From Methanosarcinaceae archaeon (GTDB taxonomy: Archaea > Halobacteriota > Methanosarcinia > Methanosarcinales > Methanosarcinaceae): a stretch of 6,442 bases of DNA. The position numbers and the translations under genes were made by a program. How positions within the stretch are numbered: the stretch's first letter is position 1; every line of letters begins with the position of its first letter. This document shows, piece by piece, positions 1 through 4,605 of the stretch. Below the pieces are notes generated by a model, which searched no databases, was not told the DNA's origin, and saw nothing but the letters and a program-made list of their open reading frames with translations. The stretch spans positions 1 to 6,442 of the forward strand of contig DQIO01000184.1 of NCBI GenBank assembly GCA_020793555.1, written 5' to 3'.

Positions 1-304
1 AATCAGGTTCGGTCAGGACAGAGATTGCAACAGCTCCGCCGCGCTCCATCTCTTTTGCGATCTCGGATGCATCATCCGGCAGTATCTCTCGAAATGTTGC
101 ACTTGGTGATGCGGGTTTTACCTCTGCGATGATTGGGATTTTCCCTTCCAGTTTTGCAAGTTCAACGGCAGATATAAAATCTCGTTTTAGTGATTCAGCA
201 TTTTGCGATGTAATGCTGTCGTTTGAAACATTGGACGTGGGCACATCAAGTGCAGTAACTCGTTTTTTGGTGGCTTCTAGTATATCTTCAATTACACGAT
301 GCAT
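1..304 (-). CDS. trpC: Indole-3-glycerol phosphate synthase, 5' part (C-terminus outside window)
   Basis: TrpC closes the indole ring in tryptophan synthesis, converting carboxyphenylamino-deoxyribulose phosphate to indole-3-glycerol phosphate in the cytoplasm. Reading the minus strand gives 101 codons from ATG at 304-302, and the frame is open to the window edge. The family hallmark is clear: IIAEVKPASPSA at residues 58-69, with E61 and K63 at the positions of the catalytic Glu and Lys of the TIM barrel and SPS at 66-68. It is followed by EIAKEMERGGAVAISVLTEP (81-100), the second conserved strand. The N-terminal helix (VIEDILEATKKRV) is also typical. The start is supported by GAGGT at 308-312, 3 bases ahead of the ATG, and a TATA box further up. 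The rest of the family's usual ~250 residues lies to the left. It probably opens a trp operon, but no other trp gene is visible here. Confidence 0.95.
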   Translation of the reverse strand, partial: MHRVIEDILEATKKRVTALDVPTSNVSNDSITSQNAESLKRDFISAVELAKLEGKIPIIAEVKPASPSATFREILPDDASEIAKEMERGGAVAISVLTEPD

Positions 305-307
305 AAA

Positions 308-345
308 ACCTCTATGTATAGTTATGTACATTAATGTATAATAAA
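308..345 (-). promoter_or_regulatory. trpC promoter and ribosome binding site with phased ATGTAYA repeats
   Basis: On the minus strand a TATA-like box TTTATTATA (345-337) lies about 33 bases ahead of the trpC ATG, and GAGGT (312-308) is the ribosome binding site. Between and over them, on the plus strand, ATGTATA, ATGTACA and ATGTATA begin at 314, 324 and 334, exactly 10 bp apart. The middle copy contains TGTACA (325-330), and 327-338 is a perfect 12-bp palindrome, TACATTAATGTA. Sites placed over the TATA box and transcript start are where an archaeal repressor would block transcription. The TrpY repressor of Methanothermobacter is known to bind TGTACA-type TRP boxes, so a similar trp operator is plausible here. 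Confidence 0.6.
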
Positions 346-370
346 TAGCATTGGATAAATACATTACGGG

Positions 371-733
371 TCAGGGCATGCGTTCAATAATGTCGCTCAT
401 ACGTTTTACTTTCTTGTAAAATGTTGTTGTGGATTTTAGGAAACTTGCTGCCATAAGCCCTTTATCTGTAACTTTGTATCCCCCTCGTTTCACTTTTTTT
501 ACAAGACCTTCCAATTGGAATATGGTTTTTATTTTGCTGCCAATGCTCCCCCTGTCGGCAAATTGATCCGTATATTTTCGAATATCTGCAAACTCGGTGA
601 TCCGGTCTGAGTTATTCTCAAGGACTTTGAGTATCAAACGATATTGTATGTCTCCAGGTCCCTGATTTATTCCAATTGACTTATAATAATCAGCAACTTT
701 TTGCTCAAGTTCAACATCTATTTCATCAGACAT
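371..733 (-). CDS. Winged-helix DNA-binding protein, copy 1 (candidate transcription regulator)
   Basis: Predicted 120-residue soluble protein; I do not recognise a named family. It reads as a winged helix-turn-helix. A helix spans about residues 24-41 (IQYRLILKVLENN), further helices follow around DIRKYTDQFADRG, and SIGSKIKTIFQLEGLVKKV is a likely recognition helix. The hairpin KRGGYKVTDKG has the shape of a wing, and a basic C-terminal helix (FYKKVKRMSDIIERM) could dimerise. The start is set at ATG 733, not the upstream ATGs at 769 or 748: MSDEIDVELEQ aligns with the start of its paralogue at 2113, and GAGG (746-743) lies 9 bases ahead. ATGTCTGA overlaps the end of the preceding membrane-protein gene by 8 bases, so translation is probably coupled. 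About 81% identical to the paralogue (23 differences in 120 by eye). Possible role: the output partner of the adjacent membrane protein. Confidence 0.85.
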   Translation of the reverse strand: MSDEIDVELEQKVADYYKSIGINQGPGDIQYRLILKVLENNSDRITEFADIRKYTDQFADRGSIGSKIKTIFQLEGLVKKVKRGGYKVTDKGLMAASFLKSTTTFYKKVKRMSDIIERMP

Positions 734-1517
734 CGATGTTGTCCTCATATTCTGTTTTATCGTTTTCATCGGTTTCGCAAGTTTCTACGTTGTTTTTTGC
801 GCAAAACCTGTCATTAAATACAGTTTGCGGGAAGTATGCAAGGAATGCCTGTACGGTTCCGACCAGCACGAATACTCTTGATGCGATCTGGATGGTATCA
901 ACTGGTGTAATGAAGTCTGTAAGTATAAAATCAAATACAAATGAGATGGCAACCAGTGGCAGCACTGTGCGGTGAATTGAGATTGTAATGGAACTTGTTA
1001 TGAACATAAGCAGCAGGAGTCCCAATATCATCGCAGTGGGGAAGATGAATAGTCCCATCAGATATATCTGAATTGCAATGTCGCTGTTCACGATAAATAT
1101 TGATGATAATTCAGTGACTTGTGGTCCTATCGCGCCGCTTGAGTAGAATAAGCCGAGGTATGACGCTCCGAATATCATAAACATAAATGAAACGTATTTG
1201 CTGATATTTTTGTTACCGATCATAACATACATGATAAAGAATACAAGCGGCACCGATATGAATGCAAACGGAATGGCTGATATGTTGTACATAATTGTGT
1301 CTATCGTGGGCTTGCCCATGTATGCTGCGATCATGCGTATTGTTGTTGGGAGATATGTGGCTCCGACAATTGTCCAAAAAGCTACGAGTGCCCATAGGGC
1401 AGGTTTACTTTTTTCACTATGCTCCCCACCATTGCGTGCAAGTACAAATGCAAATGTTAATGATGATATCGTTATTGCAAAACAGATTATAATATTTAGC
1501 AAAAGTCCCGTGATCAT
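726..1517 (-). CDS. Seven-helix membrane protein, copy 1 (candidate sensor)
   Basis: 263 residues, no recognised family. Seven hydrophobic segments are visible at about 4-27, 39-61, 78-100, 107-127, 147-173, 184-204 and 208-229. Positive charges cluster in the loops after helices 1 (ARNGGEHSEKSK), 3 (GNKNISK) and 5, giving an N-out, C-in topology. The cytoplasmic tail (about 231-263) is acidic (ETDENDKTEYEDN). Blocks shared with the paralogue at 2106-2921 include KSKPALWALV, TYLPTTIRMIAAY, AIPFAF, VNSDIAI, GLLL, PLVAISFVFDF and GTVQAFLAYFP; the tails diverge. GAGGT at 1529-1525 lies 7 bases ahead of the chosen ATG. The gene overlaps the following winged-helix gene by 8 bases, which suggests a sensor-regulator pair. 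The last helix has no lysine where a retinal protein would need one, and no kinase or transporter motif was seen. Confidence 0.85.
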   Translation of the reverse strand: MITGLLLNIIICFAITISSLTFAFVLARNGGEHSEKSKPALWALVAFWTIVGATYLPTTIRMIAAYMGKPTIDTIMYNISAIPFAFISVPLVFFIMYVMIGNKNISKYVSFMFMIFGASYLGLFYSSGAIGPQVTELSSIFIVNSDIAIQIYLMGLFIFPTAMILGLLLLMFITSSITISIHRTVLPLVAISFVFDFILTDFITPVDTIQIASRVFVLVGTVQAFLAYFPQTVFNDRFCAKNNVETCETDENDKTEYEDNIDV

Positions 1518-1524
1518 GATGTAA

Positions 1525-1566
1525 ACCTCTAGTATTTCCAGTAGTATAGATTTTCTAAATATATAG
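1525..1566 (-). promoter_or_regulatory. Promoter and ribosome binding site of membrane-protein copy 1
   Basis: Minus strand: the TATA-like box CTATATATTT (1566-1557) lies about 40 bases ahead of the ATG at 1517, and GAGGT (1529-1525) is the ribosome binding site. A transcript start about 25 bases below the box would give a 5' leader of only about 15 bases. Copy A of the repeated element ends about 78 bp upstream of this box. The unit therefore appears to have its own promoter rather than depending on read-through from copy 2. Confidence 0.55.
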
Positions 1567-1643
1567 TGCGAGTTAATTCAACCATAGGGAGAATTTCCTC
1601 GGTCAGATCGATTGTATTTATGCTACTCAATTTAGATTTTATC

Positions 1644-1682
1644 GTACAAAAGTTTATTCGTTTGGCGTTTGAGATTCCCAAC
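1644..1682. repeat. Repeated regulatory element, copy A
   Basis: A 39-bp sequence identical to 2993-3031. It contains AAGTTTATTC, then the 7-bp tandem CGTTTGG-CGTTTGA, then GATTCCCAAC. It lies in the 233-bp gap between the two membrane-protein/winged-helix units, 127 bp upstream of membrane-protein copy 1 (minus strand). To its right there are only 68 bp before the end of winged-helix copy 2, with no TATA box or plus-strand gene, so any role here should be on the minus-strand operon. Matching to copy B stops abruptly at both ends, although the neighbouring paralogous genes have diverged, which points to selection or recent gene conversion. The remainder of the gap (1567-1643 and 1683-1750) shows nothing else convincing. 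Confidence 0.9.
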
Positions 1683-1750
1683 ATTGGTCTTCATGCCCTA
1701 TTCTTTACAAAATTGTGCATAGAAATATTATGCTTTGTTGTATTTTTAGG

Positions 1751-2113
1751 TTATGGCATACGCTCGATAATTTCGCACATTCTTTTTGTTTTCTTGTAGA
1801 AAGTGGTTGTGGTTTTGAGAAAACTGGCTGCTATTATCCCTTTGTCGGTAATAACATACCCTCCACGCTTCACTTTTTTCACAAGACCTTCCAATTGGAA
1901 TACAGTTTTCATTTTACTGCCAATACTGCCTCTGTCTGCGAATTGGTCGGTGTAATTTCGGATATCTGAGAATTTGGTGATGTCGGGATCATTATTTTCA
2001 AGGACTTTTAGTATCAAACGATACTGTATGTCGCCGGGACCCTGATTTATTCCAAGGGACTGATAAAATTCAGCGACTTCCTGCTCCAGTTCGACATCGA
2101 TGTCTTCAGACAT
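1751..2113 (-). CDS. Winged-helix DNA-binding protein, copy 2 (candidate transcription regulator)
   Basis: 120 residues, the same length as its paralogue at 371-733 and about 81% identical. The most conserved parts are INQGPGDIQYRLILKVLENN, YTDQFADRGSIGSK and FQLEGLVKKVKRGGY, the likely helix-turn-helix core, recognition helix and wing. Near-identity of the putative recognition helix (SKIKTIF in copy 1, SKMKTVF here) suggests both bind the same DNA site. The start at ATG 2113 is preferred over upstream ATGs at 2131 and 2122 because of the alignment and GGGG at 2126-2123, 9 bases ahead. The start overlaps the end of the upstream membrane-protein gene by ATGTCTGA, exactly as in copy 1. Differences concentrate in the N-terminal segment (12-20) and in the stretch after ENN. 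Function is inferred from fold and context only. Confidence 0.85.
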   Translation of the reverse strand: MSEDIDVELEQEVAEFYQSLGINQGPGDIQYRLILKVLENNDPDITKFSDIRNYTDQFADRGSIGSKMKTVFQLEGLVKKVKRGGYVITDKGIIAASFLKTTTTFYKKTKRMCEIIERMP

Positions 2114-2921
2114 TGGTGTCATCCCCTTCATCCCCTATGTCATCCTCTATGTCATGTTCAGTCTCGTCATCTTCTTCATAGAAGTCGAACTGGTACTCCT
2201 GTATCCCGAGCTTTTCCTGAAGTGTAAGTGGTGGGAAATATGCAAGGAATGCCTGCACTGTTCCTATCAGCACAAATAATCTTGCAAACACCTGCATGAT
2301 ATCAATATTTGTTATCATGTCGGTCAGCATAAAATCAAACACAAACGATATTGCGACTAAGGGGAGGGTTGTGCGATAACGGAGTCGTTTTGGTACGCGC
2401 TGGAGCAGTATAATCAACAAGAGTCCAAGTATCATGGCAGTTGGGACTACGAATAATCCCATGAGATATATGCTGATGGCAATATCACTGTTCACGCTAA
2501 AGAGCGATGCCCATTCTGTGACTGTTGAGTTTACCCCGTTCGAGTACAAAAAAGTGAGGTATGCTGACCCGAATATCATAAAAACAAATGAGACGTATCC
2601 GCTGACTTTTTTGTTGCCAACGATGACGTATATGATGAAATACACCAGTGGTACGGAAACGAATGCAAACGGTATGGCTGCCAGATTGTACATCATCTGG
2701 TCAAGTCCGTAGTTTTGCGTATATGCTGCTATCATACGTATGGTGGTCGGGAGATATGTAAACCCTACCAGTGTCCAGAATATGACCAGTGCCCACAGGG
2801 CAGGTTTGCTTTTATCACCATGTTCGGGTTCACTGCGTGCCAATACCCATGCAAATGCAAAAGACGATAATGTTATTGCAAAACAGATGGTGATATTTAG
2901 TAAAAGTCCTGATACCATCAT
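2106..2921 (-). CDS. Seven-helix membrane protein, copy 2 (candidate sensor)
   Basis: 271 residues, paralogue of the protein at 726-1517; by eye roughly two thirds identical through the membrane core. It has the same seven hydrophobic segments. The loop after helix 5 is strongly basic (LQRVPKRLRYR), fixing it inside, and the C-terminal tail is much more acidic than in copy 1 (EEDDETEHDIEDDIGDEGDD). The loop between helices 4 and 5, predicted extracellular, differs clearly between copies (NGVNSTVTEWASLFS here), as expected if they sense different things. Two adjacent ATGs exist, at 2921 and 2918; the first is chosen because GGAGA at 2936-2932 lies 10 bases ahead, though the second aligns with the start of copy 1. 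The gene is divergent from flaB1, with 197 bp between their starts. Confidence 0.85.
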   Translation of the reverse strand: MMVSGLLLNITICFAITLSSFAFAWVLARSEPEHGDKSKPALWALVIFWTLVGFTYLPTTIRMIAAYTQNYGLDQMMYNLAAIPFAFVSVPLVYFIIYVIVGNKKVSGYVSFVFMIFGSAYLTFLYSNGVNSTVTEWASLFSVNSDIAISIYLMGLFVVPTAMILGLLLIILLQRVPKRLRYRTTLPLVAISFVFDFMLTDMITNIDIMQVFARLFVLIGTVQAFLAYFPPLTLQEKLGIQEYQFDFYEEDDETEHDIEDDIGDEGDDTNV

Positions 2922-2931
2922 ACTTGTGTTG

Positions 2932-2971
2932 TCTCCGTTAAGATCCTGGAAAATACAACATTGTTATATAA
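2932..2971 (-). promoter_or_regulatory. Promoter and ribosome binding site of membrane-protein copy 2
   Basis: Minus strand: TTATATAA (2971-2964) is the best TATA box, about 43 bases ahead of the ATG at 2921, with GGAGA (2936-2932) as ribosome binding site. The predicted transcript start is near 2940. The repeated element copy B begins 21 bp beyond the box, so it stands between this promoter and that of flaB1. Confidence 0.55.
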
Positions 2972-2992
2972 TGTACAATATGTCTCTTTGTA

Positions 2993-3031
2993 GTACAAAA
3001 GTTTATTCGTTTGGCGTTTGAGATTCCCAAC
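2993..3031. repeat. Repeated regulatory element, copy B, between divergent promoters
   Basis: Identical over 39 bp to copy A. It contains AAGTTTATTC (2999-3008), the tandem CGTTTGG-CGTTTGA (3008-3021) and GATTCCCAAC (3022-3031). It abuts the flaB1 TATA box on its right (box starts at 3033) and lies about 21 bp from the TATA box of membrane-protein copy 2 on its left. In archaea activators commonly bind just upstream of the TATA/BRE region, the position this core has relative to flaB1. GTTTGG at 3009-3014 and CCCAAC at 3026-3031 also form an imperfect inverted repeat (one mismatch). Confidence 0.9.
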
Positions 3032-3032
3032 C

Positions 3033-3114
3033 TTTAATATATAACTTCTACACTTTAAGGATTATACACACTTATATGTTAAAACAGTTATATGTTCGAA
3101 CTGCTGGAAGGTTG
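3033..3114 (+). promoter_or_regulatory. flaB1 promoter and 5' leader
   Basis: TATA box within TTTAATATATAA (3033-3044), directly after element copy B. A transcript start about 25 bp below gives a leader of about 50 bases to the ATG at 3119. The leader contains TTATATGTT twice, 16 bp apart (3072-3080 and 3088-3096), and the perfect palindrome GTTCGAAC (3094-3101). The ribosome binding site is GGAAGG (3106-3111), weaker than the GGAGG of flaB2 and flaB3. Confidence 0.65.
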
Positions 3115-3118
3115 TATT

Positions 3119-3748
3119 ATGAAAGCAAACAACAAAATATCTATGAGAACGGATACTCACGCACAGGTCGGTATCGGTACTCTCATTATTTTCATTGCGA
3201 TGGTACTGGTTGCCGCAACTGCCGCATCTATTTTGATTCAGACATCCGGTGTCCTTCAGCAAAAAGCACAATCAACAGGAAGGGAGGCAATTCAAAATGT
3301 TGGTTCTAACGTTGAGGTCATGCAGATAATTGGTTCCAGAAGCGACACAAATTCGAATGATTTTGATTATGTGAACATAACAATGAAAGTGATGGCTGGG
3401 GCAGGTGCAATTGATGTAGGAGAATTTATTCTAGCGTTACAAAATCAATCAGAACGCCTTGATACCATTAAATATGTAAATGATACTGCTTCTGCAAGTC
3501 TTACGTCCACTCAATTCTATGTTGTTGTTTTGAGGGATGAGGACAATTCATTCAACGCATCATCCGATACAGTTACATCGATAAATTCAGGGGATATTGT
3601 TAACCTTGTGCTCAAACCAGGTGTAAATTTACCTGCAAGAGAACCTGTCAGGATTGAAATTATGCCTGAGTATGGTTCCACTGCTATTAAGGAATTTATC
3701 ACACCTTCGACATATGGTGTAAAGACAAACGTAGTTTTGTTCCCATAA
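3119..3748 (+). CDS. flaB1: Archaellin (archaeal flagellin), first of three
   Basis: Structural subunit of the archaellum filament. 209 residues from ATG 3119; an upstream in-frame ATG at 3092 is rejected because the N-terminus MKANNKI aligns with the other two archaellins and GGAAGG precedes it. The class III signal peptide is residues 1-15 (...RTDTHA), with cleavage by the prepilin-like peptidase expected before Q16 of QVGIG. The mature N-terminus GTLIIFIAMVLVAATAASIL is the hydrophobic helix that packs in the filament core. A beta-rich outer domain follows, ending in the family C-terminus (REPVRIEI, YGVKTNVVLFP). Sequons at N86, N109, N121 and N146 could carry N-glycans, as is usual for archaellins. 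It is the most divergent of the three in the helix (ATAAS instead of AVAAA) and the linker. It has its own promoter and terminator, so it may be a filament component expressed separately from flaB2-flaB3. Confidence 0.95.
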   Translation: MKANNKISMRTDTHAQVGIGTLIIFIAMVLVAATAASILIQTSGVLQQKAQSTGREAIQNVGSNVEVMQIIGSRSDTNSNDFDYVNITMKVMAGAGAIDVGEFILALQNQSERLDTIKYVNDTASASLTSTQFYVVVLRDEDNSFNASSDTVTSINSGDIVNLVLKPGVNLPAREPVRIEIMPEYGSTAIKEFITPSTYGVKTNVVLFP

Positions 3749-3798
3749 GTTGCTTTTGCGCAAAGCAACAGTCTATACTGTTCGTCGAATTTTTTTTT
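3749..3798 (+). terminator. Stem-loop and T-tract after flaB1
   Basis: GTTGCTTT-TGCGC-AAAGCAAC (3749-3769) forms an 8-bp stem with a 5-base loop directly after the stop codon. A run of nine T (3790-3798) follows 20 bases later. Archaeal RNA polymerase terminates mainly at T-tracts, so the T9 run is the likely stop; the hairpin may protect the transcript end. Confidence 0.7.
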
Positions 3799-3837
3799 AA
3801 TTTCTTATTAGGAAGTTTATTCCAATCGAATGAAATA

Positions 3838-3862
3838 CGTTTGGTGTTTGAGATTTCCAACC
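3838..3862. repeat. Repeated regulatory element, copy C (variant)
   Basis: A 25-bp match to 3008-3032 with two C-to-T changes: CGTTTGGTGTTTGA (3838-3851), then GATTTCCAACC (3852-3862). The left part AAGTTTATTC is also present (3813-3822) but is separated from the core by 16 extra bases compared with copies A and B. It lies 5 bp upstream of the flaB2 TATA box, close to the position of copy B relative to flaB1. Confidence 0.85.
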
Positions 3863-3867
3863 ACATG

Positions 3868-3936
3868 ATATATATATATTAACATGACAATATACATAAT
3901 TATATCCAAATAAAATTGGATGTTCTAATATGGAGG
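3868..3936 (+). promoter_or_regulatory. flaB2-flaB3 promoter and leader
   Basis: An AT-repeat TATA box (ATATATATATATT, 3868-3880) follows element copy C. The predicted start near 3895-3905 gives a leader of about 40-50 bases. The ribosome binding site GGAGG (3932-3936) is 8 bases ahead of the ATG at 3945 and matches the archaeal consensus well. A promoter here, after the flaB1 terminator, makes flaB2-flaB3 a separate transcription unit. Confidence 0.65.
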
Positions 3937-3944
3937 ATTGAATT

Positions 3945-4577
3945 ATGAAAGCAAACAATAAAATATTCATAAGAACGGATACCCGCGCACAGGTCGGCAT
4001 CGGCACTCTCATCATCTTCATTGCGATGGTGCTGGTTGCTGCAGTTGCTGCTGCGGTGCTGATCCAGACGTCCGGTGTTCTTCAGCAGAAAGCACAGACA
4101 ACAGGAATGGAAACAGTGCAAGAAGTTGCATCTAACATTGAGGTTACACAGATTATTGGTGTACGAAATGCTACCACACCTGGAAATGATCTTGAACAGT
4201 TGGAACTTACAATGAAAGTTATGGCTGGAGCAGATGCAATTGATGTTGGGCAATTTGTTGCAGCGATGCAAAACAAATCAGCACGCATTGAACTTATAGA
4301 ATATGCGAATGGTACTGAAGAGATTTCATCTGCAGAATTCTATGTTGTAGAACTCAGGGATGAAGACGGCTCATTCGATCCAAATGATGAAACCAATACA
4401 GTCATCAATTCCGGGGATCTTATCACACTTGTATTTAAGCCTGGTGCTGAAATGGATTTCCCAACAAGAGAGCCTGTCAGGATCGAGATCAAACCGGAGT
4501 TTGGTACTTCAATAATAAGAGAATTCAACACTCCGTCATCATATGGTGTAGAGACTAACGTAGTATTGTATCCATAA
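3945..4577 (+). CDS. flaB2: Archaellin, second of three
   Basis: 210-residue archaellum filament subunit. Signal peptide residues 1-15 (ends RTDTRA), processing site A15/Q16 with glycine at +3 and +5, then the hydrophobic filament-core helix (GTLIIFIAMVLVAAVAAAVL). The outer domain varies most at residues 72-85 and 105-155 compared with its neighbours; the C-terminal block TREPVRIEIKPEFG to NVVLYP is conserved. Sequons are at N75, N110 and N122. There is no cysteine. The first 70 residues are nearly identical to flaB3, with 101 bp of perfect DNA identity (4002-4102). Its strong GGAGG site suggests high expression; flaB3 follows after 28 bp, so the two are almost certainly co-transcribed. Confidence 0.96.
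   Translation: MKANNKIFIRTDTRAQVGIGTLIIFIAMVLVAAVAAAVLIQTSGVLQQKAQTTGMETVQEVASNIEVTQIIGVRNATTPGNDLEQLELTMKVMAGADAIDVGQFVAAMQNKSARIELIEYANGTEEISSAEFYVVELRDEDGSFDPNDETNTVINSGDLITLVFKPGAEMDFPTREPVRIEIKPEFGTSIIREFNTPSSYGVETNVVLYP
4002..4102 (+). repeat. 101-bp perfect repeat, flaB2 copy
   Basis: Identical in every base, including silent positions, to 4663-4763 in flaB3. It encodes the mature N-terminal helix and following linker (GTLIIF to KAQTT, about residues 20-53). The flanking 40 bp and the later coding region contain silent differences, and flaB1 differs throughout this stretch, so a gene-conversion tract is the natural reading. Confidence 0.85.
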
Positions 4578-4605
4578 GGCACAAATGTCATAGGAGGATT
4601 GTATT

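Noticed and set aside
129..341. Plus-strand open frame of 70 codons opposite trpC
   Set aside because: Antisense to the clear trpC sequence and its promoter, with no ribosome binding site and no recognisable protein features.
1717..1733. Small hairpin GCATA-N7-TATGC after winged-helix copy 2
   Set aside because: Only five AT-rich base pairs with no clear T-tract on the minus strand; too weak to call a terminator.
1566..1799. Plus-strand open frame of 77 codons across the gap and element copy A
   Set aside because: It overlaps the end of winged-helix copy 2, lacks a ribosome binding site, and translates the repeated DNA element; it is most likely chance.
726..2921. Seven-helix proteins as microbial rhodopsins
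   Set aside because: The last helix (QIASRVFVLVGTVQAFLAYF and its paralogue) has no lysine for retinal attachment, and no rhodopsin motif is visible.
1644..3031. Mobile element bounded by the 39-bp repeats
   Set aside because: The repeats are direct, the enclosed genes are a membrane protein and a winged-helix protein with no transposase features, and there are no terminal inverted repeats or target duplications; tandem duplication explains it.
3092..3118. Upstream ATG that would lengthen flaB1 by nine residues
   Set aside because: The extension MFELLEGCI has no counterpart in flaB2 or flaB3, and the ribosome binding site GGAAGG lies inside it, just ahead of the ATG at 3119.
1644..3862. CRISPR array from the three similar repeats
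   Set aside because: Only three copies, spaced about 1.35 kb and 0.8 kb apart with genes between them, and placed at promoters.
3893..3898. TACATA near the flaB2 transcript start, resembling the site reported for the EarA archaellum activator of Methanococcus
   Set aside because: It is downstream of the TATA box, a single 6-mer in very AT-rich DNA, and not repeated at the same place in flaB1.
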